Under the pieces are notes generated by a model that worked only from the letters and a program-made list of their open reading frames with translations, ran no database searches and was not told where the DNA came from. A stretch of DNA of 64,000 nucleotides from Gallionellaceae bacterium (GTDB taxonomy: Bacteria; Pseudomonadota; Gammaproteobacteria; Burkholderiales; Gallionellaceae): contig JAIELH010000026.1 in NCBI GenBank assembly GCA_019753125.1, forward strand, positions 18,262 to 82,261, in the 5' to 3' direction. A program made the position numbers and the translations under genes. Below are positions 1 through 10,213 of the stretch, one piece after another. Every line of letters starts with the position of its first letter. Within the stretch, counting starts at the first letter, position 1.

Positions 1-2
1 TG

Positions 3-575
3 CAAAGCAGCCAAACAAACAGCTATCCGGCAAGTATCCGCAAGTTAGAATCAGGCAACCTCATTCTGGTTGGCATGATGGGGTCCGGAAAAACCACGAT
101 GGGAAGGTTGCTGGCCAAGCATCTGGGCAAGACCTTTATCGACAGTGATGAAGAAATCCAGAAACGTACCGGTGTAACCATTCAGCACATATTTGATGTT
201 GAAGGCGAGGCGGGTTTCCGCCAGCGCGAAACGGTTGTGCTTTATGACCTGGTTCAACAAGATAATTTGGTGTTGGCAACCGGTGGCGGCGCGATCCTGT
301 CGGAGCAAAACCGTGCGATGCTGCAACAGAATGGCATCGTTATTTATTTGAAGACAGGCGTGCCGGATTTGTTGCAGCGCACCCGGCATGACCGCAATCG
401 CCCGTTGTTGCAGACCGGCGATCCATATGCCAAATTGACGGAGCTGCATCAGCAGCGCGATCCGCTGTACCAGCAGGTTGCGGATGTTGTCATTCAGAGC
501 GGCAAGCAGAGCGTGCACGCCTTGATGTTGCGCTTGGTGGATGAAATAGGGTTGTTCAGAAAAAACAGCGCTTAG
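3..575 (+). CDS. aroK: Shikimate kinase, 5' end outside window
   Basis: Phosphorylates shikimate to shikimate 3-phosphate in the cytoplasmic chorismate pathway. The Walker A loop GMMGSGKTT is followed by the shikimate-binding DSDEEI segment and a GGGAI loop, then a lid region with RTRHDRNRPLL. The ORF track starts at the ATG at 75, but that codon lies inside the P-loop. The preceding codons encode NLILVG, the expected first beta strand, and the frame stays open to the window edge. The true start is therefore upstream and the gene is listed as partial. It is followed by aroB, the usual partner. Product call is firm; only the start is unknown. Confidence 0.93.
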   Translation, partial: QSSQTNSYPASIRKLESGNLILVGMMGSGKTTMGRLLAKHLGKTFIDSDEEIQKRTGVTIQHIFDVEGEAGFRQRETVVLYDLVQQDNLVLATGGGAILSEQNRAMLQQNGIVIYLKTGVPDLLQRTRHDRNRPLLQTGDPYAKLTELHQQRDPLYQQVADVVIQSGKQSVHALMLRLVDEIGLFRKNSA

Positions 576-604
576 GGAGTTGGCAATTCTTAATGTACCA
601 ATTA

Positions 605-706
605 GAAGGAGAAGGGATAAGGGTGAAGGGTTGAAGGGTAAAACCCTCACCCCATTTATTCGGAGAGGCGGTTTTACCCTTCTCCCTTCCCTCTTCTCCC
701 TTCACC
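605..706. repeat. Inverted pair of degenerate heptamer repeats between aroK and aroB
   Basis: The left arm (605-644) reads as variants of GGGTGAA/GGGATAA in a 7-base period. The right arm (671-706) reads as CCCTTCT/CCCTTCC variants and is nearly its reverse complement, so the transcript can fold into a long imperfect hairpin. It fills most of the 184-base aroK-aroB gap. There is no T-run suited to an intrinsic terminator. Same repeat style as at many other places in this window. Confidence 0.7.
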
Positions 707-759
707 ATAAAATGTATATTAGTAATTTCATTCCCACTTGGTAAATTTACCGGAAGATT

Positions 760-1845
760 ATGCAAACACTGACAGTGGGATTGGGAGAACGCAGTTATCC
801 GATATATATCGGCAGTGGCTTGCTCGGCCAAGCCGGGTTGCTGCAAAGCGTTTTGCCGCGCAAGCGGGCGGCCATCGTCACCAATACCACGGTCGCGCCG
901 CTGTATCTGGAAAAGCTCCGGCAGACTTTGCAGCATATCGGCGTCAGCAGTGTGCCGGTCATCTTGCCGGATGGCGAGGAGTATAAAAACACCGGTACGC
1001 TGAACCTGATTTACGACGCGTTGCTCACCCATCGCTGTGAGCGGACCACGCCGCTGATCGCACTTGGAGGCGGTGTGATCGGCGACATGACCGGTTATGC
1101 CGCAGCGACCTATTTGCGCGGCGTGCCGTTCATCCAGGTGCCGACCACGCTGCTCGCGCAGGTGGATTCTTCGGTGGGCGGCAAGACCGGCATCAATCAT
1201 CCGCTCGGCAAAAACATGATCGGCGCTTTCTATCAGCCGCAACTGGTGCTGGCCGACATCGATACGCTGAATACCTTGCCGGACAACGAGCTTGCGGCGG
1301 GGATTGCCGAGGTCATCAAGTACGGCCTGATCCGCGACCTGCCTTTTTTCGAATGGCTGGAGCAGAACATCGAGAAGCTGCTGGCGCGCGATACTGCCGC
1401 GTTGCAATACGCGATTGCGCGCAGCTGCCAGAATAAGGCCGATGTCGTTGCGGCAGACGAACGCGAAAGCGGCGAACGTGCTTTGCTGAATCTGGGGCAT
1501 ACCTTCGGCCATGCGATCGAATCCGGTATGGGCTATGGCAACTGGCTGCATGGCGAAGGTGTTGCGGCGGGGACAATCATGGCGGCGGATCTGTCGCGGC
1601 GCCTGGGCTGGATCGGCGCGCAGGATGTGTTGCGCATCCGCAAATTATTCGAACGGGCAAAGTTGCCTGTCGTCGCTCCCGATCTGGGCGCTGAAAAATA
1701 TCTCGAGCTGATGGGGCTGGACAAAAAAGTGGAAGGCGGGAAAATACGTTTCGTGCTGCTCAAGGAAATCGGCCGCGCCGTGGTTTATGGCGATGTGCCG
1801 GACGATTTGTTGCGCCAGACTCTGGAGGCATCGGTACGTGACTGA
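760..1845 (+). CDS. aroB: 3-dehydroquinate synthase
   Basis: Converts DAHP to 3-dehydroquinate, the second step of the shikimate pathway, using NAD and a divalent metal. The 361 residues match the family length. Visible are the nucleotide-binding stretch [12 protein letters not shown], the glycine-rich [22 protein letters not shown], the substrate loop [20 protein letters not shown], and the metal-binding [11 protein letters not shown] and [10 protein letters not shown] histidines. Start ATG 760 has a GGAAG element just upstream. Its stop overlaps the dgt start by 8 bases, suggesting translational coupling. Confidence 0.97.
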   Translation: MQTLTVGLGERSYPIYIGSGLLGQAGLLQSVLPRKRAAIVTNTTVAPLYLEKLRQTLQHIGVSSVPVILPDGEEYKNTGTLNLIYDALLTHRCERTTPLIALGGGVIGDMTGYAAATYLRGVPFIQVPTTLLAQVDSSVGGKTGINHPLGKNMIGAFYQPQLVLADIDTLNTLPDNELAAGIAEVIKYGLIRDLPFFEWLEQNIEKLLARDTAALQYAIARSCQNKADVVAADERESGERALLNLGHTFGHAIESGMGYGNWLHGEGVAAGTIMAADLSRRLGWIGAQDVLRIRKLFERAKLPVVAPDLGAEKYLELMGLDKKVEGGKIRFVLLKEIGRAVVYGDVPDDLLRQTLEASVRD

Positions 1846-2971
1846 TCTGGCGAGTTACGCCGTCAGCGAGAAGAACTCGCGCGGGCGGAAAATTGCTGAA
1901 GAGGCCCCGCAGGGGCGTAGCGAGTTCCAGCGCGACCGCGACCGTATCGTTCATTCCGCCGCCTTCCGCCGCCTCGAATACAAGACGCAGGTATTCGTGA
2001 ACCATGAAGGCGACCTGTTTCGCACCCGCCTCACCCATAGCATCGAAGTCGCGCAAATCGCCCGTTCGATAGCGCGCCGCCTGAATCTGAACGAAGACCT
2101 TGCCGAGGCTATTTCGCTTGCGCATGATTTGGGGCATACCCCGTTCGGCCATGCCGGTCAGGATGCGCTGAATGCCTGCATGAAAGCCTATGGCGGCTTC
2201 GAGCACAACCTGCAATCGCTGCGGGTGGTGGACTTGCTGGAAGAACGCTATGCCGCATTCGACGGGCTGAATCTGTGTTTTGAAACCCGCGAAGGCATAC
2301 TCAAACACTGCTCGGCGGGGAATGCAGCACAACTGGGCGAGCTGGGCGAACGCTTTTTGAATAACCGCCGGCCCTCGCTGGAAGCGCAGGTTGCCAACCT
2401 TGCCGACGAAATTGCCTACAACAACCATGATGTGGATGATGGTCTGCGTTCCGGACTGATCACGCTCGAACAGCTTGCCGCAGTTCCGCTGGTAGCGGAG
2501 CATCTGGAAGAGGTGCGCAGCGCCTACCCCGGTCTGGCTGGCCGGCGCGTGGTGCATGAAGCCGTGCGGCGCATGATCAATACGCTGGTATCGGATTTAA
2601 TCCGGCAGAGCGAACGCAATATCGGCAACAACAGTCCTGCCACGCTGGAAGAGGTGCGCAGCGCGCCGGCGATGATTGCCTTCAGCGATGAAATGAATGA
2701 ACAACAGCGTGTGCTGAAGAGTTTTTTGCACACCCATTTGTACCGCCACTATCGCGTGTTGCGCATGAGCGCCAAGGCGCAGCGCATCATCAGCGACTTG
2801 TTCGGCATATTCATGGCGGACAGCCGTCTGTTGCCGCCGCAGTTCCAATATCAGGCAGAGTCGGACCGTGCCCGTGCCGTTGCCGACTATATTGCCGGCA
2901 TGACCGACCGCTACGCGATCCGCGAACACCGGCGGATTTTTGCGGTGGAAGAAGTGCCGGTCGGTTTTTAG
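1838..2971 (+). CDS. dgt: dGTPase-like deoxynucleoside triphosphohydrolase
   Basis: HD-domain hydrolase that removes triphosphate from dNTPs. The metal-binding HD signature is seen as [13 protein letters not shown] and [19 protein letters not shown], with a later [13 protein letters not shown]. The ORF track begins at 1787 inside aroB. The GTG at 1838, which overlaps the aroB stop and has TGGAGG about ten bases upstream, gives the expected N-terminus ([16 protein letters not shown]) and 377 residues. This type-2 subfamily commonly follows aroB in betaproteobacteria. The C-terminal [15 protein letters not shown] tail is intact. Confidence 0.92.
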   Translation: MTDLASYAVSEKNSRGRKIAEEAPQGRSEFQRDRDRIVHSAAFRRLEYKTQVFVNHEGDLFRTRLTHSIEVAQIARSIARRLNLNEDLAEAISLAHDLGHTPFGHAGQDALNACMKAYGGFEHNLQSLRVVDLLEERYAAFDGLNLCFETREGILKHCSAGNAAQLGELGERFLNNRRPSLEAQVANLADEIAYNNHDVDDGLRSGLITLEQLAAVPLVAEHLEEVRSAYPGLAGRRVVHEAVRRMINTLVSDLIRQSERNIGNNSPATLEEVRSAPAMIAFSDEMNEQQRVLKSFLHTHLYRHYRVLRMSAKAQRIISDLFGIFMADSRLLPPQFQYQAESDRARAVADYIAGMTDRYAIREHRRIFAVEEVPVGF

Positions 2972-3023
2972 CCGGGATACCTGCCTACGCAGTTAACGGA
3001 CGGTTTGTCTCTGCATCCTGGCG

Positions 3024-4646
3024 TTATACCGGCGCGAAGCTGACGCGCTCGTAATCGACTCCGCGCCCCACACTCAAGACCATTTTGACGTTTTCCGCTT
3101 CGCCGCTCTGGTGCAGTATTGCGATCACGCGCCCCGCCTGGAAATAGTCACGCGGGATAATCAGGCTGGCGGGCGAATTGAGCGCCGCAACAGCCTGCAA
3201 TAGAAATGCCGGGAGATATCTGTCGGATACGGACAGATTTACTCCGGTTGCACGTATGCTGACTGCCTTGGCGACGCCGGGCAGATAACGCACGCCGATT
3301 TGCAATTGCCCGGCACGCGATACGTTTGCCCAAGCGGTCACCCCCAGTATGAAAATGTCCGCATCGCTGGGCCGTAGTCCGACCAGTTGGTTGTAGTTCA
3401 GTCTGCCGCCGAAAGTGTCCTGGCGTGTGAGGCGCGCGCCCATAACGCTCTCATTGTCGAGCTGCCAGGTTTCCAGCGGGTAGCCCATCTCCAGCAGTTC
3501 CTTGTTTTGCGCATCTTGCAAAGCCTTGTCGAAGGCTTCGGCCCGGTGGAGTGAAGCGCTGTCCCTGGCAATATCCCGCGCGGGTTGTTTGAACGGCTTT
3601 CCGGACAGGTGCGCATAAATGCTTTCCGGTTTATAGCAAAGCTGGGTTTGTTTGGCGACCGGGCGCCGTTCGGTATGGCGTATATTGAGATCATCGCACC
3701 AGCACTGGTGCAGCAAAGACAGGAATTCAATGCAATCATGGCTGCTGCTATGGTCGCACAGGTTGGCCTGCCGGGGAGTCTGGCCTTGTTGCAGCAGAAT
3801 AGTCTTGACGCGCAGCAGCTTGGAGAGCGGAACCATTGCCAGGTAGCGCATGCTGCTGCTGTGCGCCACTTGTTTGACGGGTTGCAAGCCCCGGGTGCTC
3901 GACAGGTCCACTGCAAGCGGAGGCGCGTCACCCTTGCTGACGGTATAACTGTGCTCCACAGTGACGGTATTGCTCCATTGCGCCAGCCAGCGATCCAGCA
4001 ACTGCAACTGCGAACGGGTCAGTTCGGCGGGGCGCGCATAACAGGCGAGCAGGGTTTTGACATAGATGCTGCGGCAACTGCCGCGCGACTGGGTGGCGCT
4101 CAGCGGATCGTCCACATCCGCCTGTTGCAGGCCTTGTTCTTCGGCAAAAGCATACAGCTCATGCAGTTGATGCCATAGTTTTGGCTCGAACTCATAGCCG
4201 GTGCGCAAGTGCTCGAAGATCTCCAGCCCGCTATACAGCAGGCAGCGTTGGCACAGCAATGCGCCATGTTTGCCGAGCTGCTTGTCGCCGGCCATATAGG
4301 CTTGCAGGCAACGCTGATAGCCCAACACCATCGCCTGCCAGAGTTGCACGATGGCAACAAAAACCATTAGTTCACTTTCATTCAACGGCAGCGGCCGGGC
4401 AATCAATTTTTTGGCGTAATCGTCCTGCACATAGCCGACGGTCTCGCGCAGCAGTTCCAGCGCATTCAAACGCTCCAGTCCGCGCATCGGGTAGCGGTTG
4501 AGCTCGTTGATCTGGGTGAGCAGCAGGCTGTGCGCCAGTTGCAGGTTGGTCAGTTGCAGTTGCCCGAGCCATTGCGCGCAACCCGCCGCATCCTTGAAAA
4601 CAGGATTGGCGCGATCGTCAGTGGGTTCGAGCGGCAGGGTCAGCAT
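3024..4646 (-). CDS. Conserved protein of unknown function, 540 residues
   Basis: A long intact ORF convergent with dgt. I do not recognise a named domain. The N-terminal half (about 1-250) is leucine- and glutamine-rich and looks all-helical. A Cys-rich stretch CQRCLLYSGLEIF lies near residue 130 and another, CDDLNIRHTERRPVAKQ, in the middle. The last ~120 residues look like a small beta-rich domain (AWANVSRAGQLQIGVRYLPG, then PASLIIPRDYFQAGRVIAIL). No signal peptide or membrane segment is seen, so a cytoplasmic protein is likely. A PilZ-like C-terminal barrel is conceivable, but the RxxxR/NxSxxG signature is not visible. Coding potential is good; function unknown. Confidence 0.75.
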   Translation of the reverse strand: MLTLPLEPTDDRANPVFKDAAGCAQWLGQLQLTNLQLAHSLLLTQINELNRYPMRGLERLNALELLRETVGYVQDDYAKKLIARPLPLNESELMVFVAIVQLWQAMVLGYQRCLQAYMAGDKQLGKHGALLCQRCLLYSGLEIFEHLRTGYEFEPKLWHQLHELYAFAEEQGLQQADVDDPLSATQSRGSCRSIYVKTLLACYARPAELTRSQLQLLDRWLAQWSNTVTVEHSYTVSKGDAPPLAVDLSSTRGLQPVKQVAHSSSMRYLAMVPLSKLLRVKTILLQQGQTPRQANLCDHSSSHDCIEFLSLLHQCWCDDLNIRHTERRPVAKQTQLCYKPESIYAHLSGKPFKQPARDIARDSASLHRAEAFDKALQDAQNKELLEMGYPLETWQLDNESVMGARLTRQDTFGGRLNYNQLVGLRPSDADIFILGVTAWANVSRAGQLQIGVRYLPGVAKAVSIRATGVNLSVSDRYLPAFLLQAVAALNSPASLIIPRDYFQAGRVIAILHQSGEAENVKMVLSVGRGVDYERVSFAPV

Positions 4647-4703
4647 GGCTGTTATTTTTGTTTCAAGCTGGCGCTCTTCATCAGGAGCGCTTCCCGGTCA
4701 AGG

Positions 4704-4783
4704 GGGCTTGAGGGCTGTGGGCTGAGGAAAATCCCCGCCCCTGTTTTGGTTCAGCCCTCAGCACTCTAACCTCTAACCTCATA
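4704..4783. repeat. Heptamer repeat inverted pair
   Basis: The left part (4704-4727) reads GGGCTTG AGGGCTG TGGGCTG. The right part (4750-4783) reads TCAGCCC TCAGCAC TCTAACC TCTAACC in a clean 7-base period. The GGGCTGAGG and CAGCCCTCAG segments can pair. It lies between the 540-residue unknown and the FAD oxidoreductase gene and touches the 3' end of the latter. Confidence 0.6.
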
Positions 4784-7700
4784 GCAACACTCTTTCAATG
4801 CCGCCATGATTCGCGTTCTGGACATAATTTTCCAGCCAGTTTGCACCGAGCAAATGCCTGGCCATTTCGACAACTATATAGTCCGGTGTCGTGCCGCTGT
4901 CGTCGTTGTAACGTGACAAACCCTGATAGCAGGCCGGGCAGGAGGTGAGTATCTTGATTTCGCCGGCAAAGCCATCGGCCCGTAGCGAGTTGGCGCCTTT
5001 GCGCATTTCCTCTTCCTTGCGGAAACGCACCTGCGTGGCAATGTGCGGCAGCGCAACGCCAAAGCTGCCGGATTCTCCGCAGCAGCGGTCATTGAGCGGC
5101 ACATCGGTTCCCATCAACTGGCTTGTTACTTTGAGAGGTTGATAGGTTTTCATCGGCGAGTGGCAGGGGTCGTGGTACATGTAGCGCACACCGGTGGGAG
5201 TTTCCAGTTTTACACCCTTCTCAAGCAGATATTCGTGGATGTCGAGCAGTCGGCAACCGGGAAAGATTTTTTCGAACTGGTATTTCATCAGTTGATCCAT
5301 GCAGGTGCCGCACGACAGGATGATCGTCTTGATGTCGAGATAGTTCAGCGTGTTTGCGACACGGTGGAACAGCACACGGTTGTCGGTGGTAATTTTGCTG
5401 CCCTGCTCCTCATGGCCGGCGGCAGCCTGCGGGTAACCGCAGCACAGGTAACCCGGCGGCAATACGGTGATGGCCCCCATTTCATATAGCATCGCCTGTG
5501 TCGCCAATCCTACCTGGCTGAACAGCCGTTCCGAGCCGCAGCCGGGAAAATAAAATACCGCTTCGCTATTTTCGTTCAGCTTGCGCGGGTTGCGGATGAT
5601 CGGCACGATGCTGCTGTCCTCGATGTCGAGCAATGCGCGCGAAGTTTTCTTGGGCAGGCCGCCCGGCATCGGCTTGTTGAAAAAGTGGATTACTTGCGCC
5701 TTGACTGGCGCGCCCCCGACGGTGGCCGGCGGGTGTTTGGTCAGGTTGCCCAGCAAGCCGAGCCGCCTGGCAATTTGATAGCCGAGGCGCTGTCCTTTAT
5801 AAGCCCACTCGATCATCACCTTGCGTATCAGCTTGATGGTGGCAGGGTCGGTGCTGTTGAGGAATAACATTGAAGCCGCGCTGACCGGGTTGAATTTCTT
5901 TTTGCCCAGTTTGCGCAGGAAATTACGCATCGCTACCGACACATCGCCAAAGTCGATATCCACCGGGCAGGGGCTCTTGCACTTGTGGCAGATCGTGCAA
6001 TGATCGGCGACATCGCCGAATTCGGCGAAGTGCTGTATCGAAACGCCGCGGCGCGTTTGTTCCTCATATAAGAACGCCTCGATCAGCAACGAGGTGGCGA
6101 GGATTTTGTTGCGCGGCGAATACAGCAGGTTGGCGCGCGGCACGTGGGTGTTGCATGCCGGCTTGCATTTGCCGCAACGCAAACAATCCTTGATCGAATC
6201 GGATATCTGGCCCAGCTCGCTTTTTTCCAGGATCAGGCTTTCCAGCTCCATTAAATTAAAGCTGGGGGTGTAGGCGCGCTCCAGATTGCTGCCCTTGAGC
6301 AGTTTGCCCTTGTTGAAGCGCCCTTCCGGATCGATCTGCTGCTTGTAGGCAGTAAATGCGGCGATTTCGTGCGGGTCAAGAAAATCGAATTTGGTGATGC
6401 CGATGCCGTGTTCGCCGGAGATCACGCCGCCCAGATCTTTCGCCAGTTGCATGATGCGATCCACCGCGCCATAGGCCTGTTGCAGCATCGCGTAATCGTC
6501 CGAATTGACCGGGATGTTGGTGTGCACGTTGCCGTCGCCGGCGTGCATGTGCAATGCGACAAACACGCGGCTTTTCAGCACGCCCTGATGGATCGCGTTG
6601 CACTGGTCGAGAATCGGTTGATAGGTGTTGCCGCTGAACATCTGGCGCAACGGTTCGCGCAACTCGCGTTTCCATGAGGCGCGGATGCTGTGGTCTTGCA
6701 GGGCGTGGAAGATAGAGCTGGTAGCAAGAGGCAGGGTTGGGCTACCCGCTACTGGCCACTCGCTACTGGCTGCATCAAGATTGTCCAGCAGCCACTGCCA
6801 GCGTTTGCGCACTCCGGCGAGCAGGCGTTGCGCTTCCTGCGGGCGGTTGCCGAGCAGTTCCGCATCGCCAAGCTGGGCGTCGTCCTGGTAATGCAGCGGC
6901 AATTCGCCGCTGAAGAATTCATCCAGCGCATCCAGCAGCTTGAGCTTGTTGTGCAGTGACAATTCGATGTTGATGCGCTCGATGCCGTCGCAGTAATCGC
7001 CCATGCGCGGCAGCGGGATCACCACATCTTCGTTGACCTTGAATGCGTTGGTATGTTTTGCGATCGCGGCGGTGCGCGCGCGATCCAGCCAGAATTTCTT
7101 GCGCGCCTCGGCAGATACGGCGATGAAGCCTTCGCCGCTGCGCAGGTTGGCCAGCCGCACAATCTCCGAAGCGGCGGCAGCGGCAGCATCCGCATCATCG
7201 CTCACCACATCGGCGATCAGCACCATCTTTGGGTGCGTGCCGCGTTTGGATTTGGTGGCGTAGCCCACCGCTTTCAGGTAGCGCTCGTCGAGGTGCTCCA
7301 GCCCGGCCAGGAAAACCTGGGACGGGGGAAGGGGGAAGGGCGAAGGGGGGGGGGTGCGCTTATCAAATAATGAAGTGATCTCGATGATCGCCGGCACCGC
7401 TTCGCGCACCTGGCCGAAAAATTCCAGGCACACGGTGCGCGTGTGCTTATGTGCGCGGTGCAGGATGAAACGCGCCGAGGTGATGATGCCGTCGCAGCCT
7501 TCCTTCTGGATGCCGGGCAGACCGGACAGGAATTTGTCGGTGACATCCTTGCCGAGCCCGGCCTTGCGGAATGCGCCACCGTGGATGGTCAGTATTTCCG
7601 GTTCACCGTGCGGCGTTTTGCCATCCTGCCCCAAACGGCTGATGCGGAACTGGGCGGTTTCTGCATCGTGGATTTTGCCGAGATTGTGGTTCAGGCGTTC

Positions 7701-8693
7701 CACCAGCATCCAGTTGCCGTCTGGCGTCACCATTTTCCACGATGCCAGGTTATCCAGCGCGGTGCCCCACAGCACCGCCTTCTTGCCGCCAGCGTTCATT
7801 GCCACGTTGCCGCCGATGCAGCAGGCGTCCGCCGAAGTCGGGTCGACCGCAAACACCAGGCCATTGTTGTCGGCCGCCTCCATCACGCGCCGTGTGACGG
7901 CGCCTGCGCCGCAGTGGATCGTGGCGTAAGGCTCTTGCAGCCCGGGCAAAACAAGAGGCTCGATCGGAGAAAGCGTGTCCAGTTTTTCGGTGTTGATGAC
8001 GGCGGCATGCTTGGTGAGCGGCACTGCGCCGCCGGTATAGCCGGTGCCGCCGCCGCGCGGGATGATGGTCAGGCCAAGTTCGATGCAGGCGCGCACCAGC
8101 GGCGCAACTTCTTCTTCGGCATCGGGATGCAATACCACAAACGGATATTCCACACGCCAGTCGGTGGCGTCGGTGACGTGCGATACGCGCGCCAGCCCGT
8201 CGAACTGGATGTTGTCCTTGCGCGTGATGCGGCTCAACACGCGCAATGCGCGCCTGCGCAACTGCAAGGTGTGCTCGAATTCAGCGGAGAATTGGTCGAT
8301 TGCCGCGCCGGCCAGCTCCAGCAGGCGTTTTACCTTGTCGTTGTGGTTGCGGCCGCTACGCTGAACATCGTCTTCGCCGACGTTAGTCTTCACCGCACCT
8401 TCGGTGTCCTGGCGGCGCGCTTCGATGGCATTCAGGCGGTGATGCAGCGCGCCGATCAGCGCCTCGCGCCGTTCGCGGTTGGCGAGCAGGTCGTCTTCCA
8501 GATACGGGTTGCGTGTCAGCACCCAGATATCGCCCAGCACTTCGTACAGCATTTGCGCCGAGCGTCCGGTGCGCCGCTCTTCGCGTAGCGTGTCGATGAT
8601 GTCCCATGCCTCGGCGCCGAGAATGCGCAGGACGATCTCGCGGTCAGAAAACGAGGTGTAGTTGTAGGGGATTTCGCGCAAACGTGCCGTCAT
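4779..8693 (-). CDS. Fused FAD-linked oxidase / 4Fe-4S / CCG-domain oxidoreductase
   Basis: Predicted cytoplasmic or membrane-associated flavin/iron-sulfur dehydrogenase related to D-lactate/glycolate oxidases, with the electron-transfer module fused on. Start chosen at ATG 8693 ([20 protein letters not shown]), which opens the DUF3683-type N-terminus; the track start at 8840 adds an atypical 49 residues. Order: DUF3683 (1-~130), FAD-binding with [14 protein letters not shown] near 211, FAD-oxidase C-terminal domain ending [11 protein letters not shown], two 4Fe-4S clusters ([11 protein letters not shown] near 835, [14 protein letters not shown] near 898), then two CCG heterodisulfide-reductase-type motifs (LCCGYP and [11 protein letters not shown]). 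Two low-complexity insertions (near 448-459 and 640-657) coincide with heptamer repeats. Physiological substrate unknown. Confidence 0.88.
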   Translation of the reverse strand: MTARLREIPYNYTSFSDREIVLRILGAEAWDIIDTLREERRTGRSAQMLYEVLGDIWVLTRNPYLEDDLLANRERREALIGALHHRLNAIEARRQDTEGAVKTNVGEDDVQRSGRNHNDKVKRLLELAGAAIDQFSAEFEHTLQLRRRALRVLSRITRKDNIQFDGLARVSHVTDATDWRVEYPFVVLHPDAEEEVAPLVRACIELGLTIIPRGGGTGYTGGAVPLTKHAAVINTEKLDTLSPIEPLVLPGLQEPYATIHCGAGAVTRRVMEAADNNGLVFAVDPTSADACCIGGNVAMNAGGKKAVLWGTALDNLASWKMVTPDGNWMLVERLNHNLGKIHDAETAQFRISRLGQDGKTPHGEPEILTIHGGAFRKAGLGKDVTDKFLSGLPGIQKEGCDGIITSARFILHRAHKHTRTVCLEFFGQVREAVPAIIEITSLFDKRTPPPSPFPLPPSQVFLAGLEHLDERYLKAVGYATKSKRGTHPKMVLIADVVSDDADAAAAAASEIVRLANLRSGEGFIAVSAEARKKFWLDRARTAAIAKHTNAFKVNEDVVIPLPRMGDYCDGIERINIELSLHNKLKLLDALDEFFSGELPLHYQDDAQLGDAELLGNRPQEAQRLLAGVRKRWQWLLDNLDAASSEWPVAGSPTLPLATSSIFHALQDHSIRASWKRELREPLRQMFSGNTYQPILDQCNAIHQGVLKSRVFVALHMHAGDGNVHTNIPVNSDDYAMLQQAYGAVDRIMQLAKDLGGVISGEHGIGITKFDFLDPHEIAAFTAYKQQIDPEGRFNKGKLLKGSNLERAYTPSFNLMELESLILEKSELGQISDSIKDCLRCGKCKPACNTHVPRANLLYSPRNKILATSLLIEAFLYEEQTRRGVSIQHFAEFGDVADHCTICHKCKSPCPVDIDFGDVSVAMRNFLRKLGKKKFNPVSAASMLFLNSTDPATIKLIRKVMIEWAYKGQRLGYQIARRLGLLGNLTKHPPATVGGAPVKAQVIHFFNKPMPGGLPKKTSRALLDIEDSSIVPIIRNPRKLNENSEAVFYFPGCGSERLFSQVGLATQAMLYEMGAITVLPPGYLCCGYPQAAAGHEEQGSKITTDNRVLFHRVANTLNYLDIKTIILSCGTCMDQLMKYQFEKIFPGCRLLDIHEYLLEKGVKLETPTGVRYMYHDPCHSPMKTYQPLKVTSQLMGTDVPLNDRCCGESGSFGVALPHIATQVRFRKEEEMRKGANSLRADGFAGEIKILTSCPACYQGLSRYNDDSGTTPDYIVVEMARHLLGANWLENYVQNANHGGIERVLL
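6738..6775. repeat. Heptamer repeat inside the FAD oxidoreductase gene
   Basis: Reads CCCGCTA CTGGCCA CTCGCTA CTGGCTG with 7-base period. On the coding strand it writes the low-complexity peptide [17 protein letters not shown], in frame, between conserved parts of the FAD-oxidase C-terminal domain. Confidence 0.6.
7318..7352. repeat. G-rich heptamer repeat inside the FAD oxidoreductase gene
   Basis: Reads GGGGGAA GGGGGAA GGGCGAA followed by a run of ten G. In the gene it encodes the proline-rich insert [14 protein letters not shown] just before the conserved [17 protein letters not shown] segment. The homopolymer would be prone to slippage and sequencing error, but the frame is intact as given. 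Confidence 0.6.
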
Positions 8694-8820
8694 GGTGTTC
8701 CTTATCCAAGATGTGCATTTTACCTTAGAGTCGATTTCAGCAGGCTTCAAATTCTGATTGAAATTGGCATTAACAAGTCCTTTATGCAGCGCCCGGCTCC
8801 TGCGGATAGAATGCATGGGT

Positions 8821-9381
8821 ATGAGCCATTCATCCGACACGACAGTACGGGTATTTTTTGCCTTATGGCCGACGGCTGCCGAATACGGTCAGATTGGTGC
8901 GTGGCAGAAACCGCTGATGAACCTGGCCGGCGGGCGGGCGATGCGTACGGATATGCTGCATGCCACGCTGGTGTTCGTCGGCGCAATCGGGCAGTCCAGG
9001 CTTGAAGCGTTGCAGCTTGCCGCGCAAGAAGTTGACGCGGCAGAGTTCGAGTTGTGCTTTGATGAGGCGCGCTACTGGGGGCACAACCATATCGTCTATG
9101 CCGCGCCCAAGCGCGTACCGCAACAACTGGTGCAACTGGTCGGCGCGCTGGAGCAGCGCTTGGCCGCGCATCATTTCAAGTTCGACCAGCGTGAACACAA
9201 GCCGCATATCACGCTGTTGCGCAACGCCCGCTGGAGCGCGCCGTTGCCGGTAATGCCGCCGGTGCGCTGGCAGATAAAGGATTTTGCGCTGGTGCAATCG
9301 GTGCAGCGGCAAGGCGCTTCCGCTTACCGGGTATTGGCGCGGTTTCCGCTGGCACAGCATTGCGCCAGCATCCTGCCATAA
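8821..9381 (+). CDS. thpR: 2'-5' RNA ligase family (cyclic phosphodiesterase fold)
   Basis: Two-H phosphoesterase superfamily; family members cyclise or hydrolyse 2',3'-cyclic RNA ends. Both HxT catalytic motifs are present, HATLVFVG (about residue 45) and HITLLRNA (about 130), at typical spacing in 186 residues. The ORF track starts at 8758; ATG 8821 ([17 protein letters not shown]) gives the normal N-terminus, with a second ATG at 8815. It is divergent from the FAD oxidoreductase gene. In vivo role of the bacterial enzymes is poorly defined. Confidence 0.88.
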   Translation: MSHSSDTTVRVFFALWPTAAEYGQIGAWQKPLMNLAGGRAMRTDMLHATLVFVGAIGQSRLEALQLAAQEVDAAEFELCFDEARYWGHNHIVYAAPKRVPQQLVQLVGALEQRLAAHHFKFDQREHKPHITLLRNARWSAPLPVMPPVRWQIKDFALVQSVQRQGASAYRVLARFPLAQHCASILP

Positions 9382-9436
9382 CCCTGTTGGGCGATGGTAT
9401 TATTGCGGCATCGTTAAAACACACCAAAATCAGGCT

Positions 9437-10171
9437 ATGCCGTCGCACCAGACTAAAATTGCAGCGGAAACCGATTGCGCAACTGTCAGTTGCGAAAATT
9501 GCGGCATATTCCAGCTCTGCCATTCGGTGGGCGGGGATACGGATCTGAGTGTGCTCGATACGATCGTAAAGAGCCGCAGGACGATGAAGCGCGGGGAGTT
9601 TTTATACCGGGCGGGGGATGCCTTTCGTGCGATCTATGCGATCCGTGGCGGGGTGATTAAAACTTCCATTTTTGCCAGTGATGGCGGTGCTCAAATAACC
9701 GGCTTCCATATTGCCGGCGAGGTGCTTGGGCTTGATGCGATCACAGCCGGGCGACATGGCTGCGATGCTGTCGCGATTGAAGCAGCCAGCGTTTGCGAAG
9801 TTCCGTTTGCCCTGTTCAAGGAACTCGGTAAGGAGTTTCCGGATTTGCCGTACAAAATGCTCGAAATCATGAGCCGCGATATTCTGCATAGCCATGAACT
9901 GATGCTGTTGCTGGGCAAAAAAAATGCCGAAGAACGCCTGGCTACCTATTTGCTGAATATGTCCAGCCGCATGGCAAAGCGCAGTTTCTCGGCCACGCAA
10001 CTCAATATGAACATGTCGCGCAGCGATATCGGCAATTATCTGGGAATGGCGGAAGAAACCGTATGCCGTACTTTCAGCCGCTTCCAGGAAGAAGGATTGC
10101 TTACGATACGACGCAAGCAAATCATATTAAACGACCTTGCCAGACTCAGGGCAAAGGTTTATCGTCGTTAG
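9437..10171 (+). CDS. fnr: FNR-type oxygen-responsive transcription regulator
   Basis: CRP/FNR family activator for the anaerobic switch. The N-terminal CENCGIFQLC gives the C-x2-C-x5-C pattern of FNR, and a fourth cysteine sits in ASVCEVPF at the place of FNR Cys122, so a [4Fe-4S] cluster is expected. The cyclic-nucleotide-like barrel is followed by the dimer helix and a winged helix-turn-helix, RSDIGNYLGMAEETVCRTFSRFQEEG. Start chosen at ATG 9437 (MPSHQTKIAAETD); the longer track ORF begins inside thpR. The recognition helix has ETVCR where E. coli FNR has ETISR. The next gene, a haem-binding protein, may be a target or partner. Confidence 0.93.
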   Translation: MPSHQTKIAAETDCATVSCENCGIFQLCHSVGGDTDLSVLDTIVKSRRTMKRGEFLYRAGDAFRAIYAIRGGVIKTSIFASDGGAQITGFHIAGEVLGLDAITAGRHGCDAVAIEAASVCEVPFALFKELGKEFPDLPYKMLEIMSRDILHSHELMLLLGKKNAEERLATYLLNMSSRMAKRSFSATQLNMNMSRSDIGNYLGMAEETVCRTFSRFQEEGLLTIRRKQIILNDLARLRAKVYRR

Positions 10172-10213
10172 TGTCAGGCCGTTTTCGGCTTTAATCATCT
10201 TGAAGGAGTATTC

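Noticed and set aside
7443-8588. 381-codon plus-strand ORF opposite the FAD oxidoreductase
   Set aside because: Antisense shadow; the minus-strand frame carries all expected cofactor motifs.
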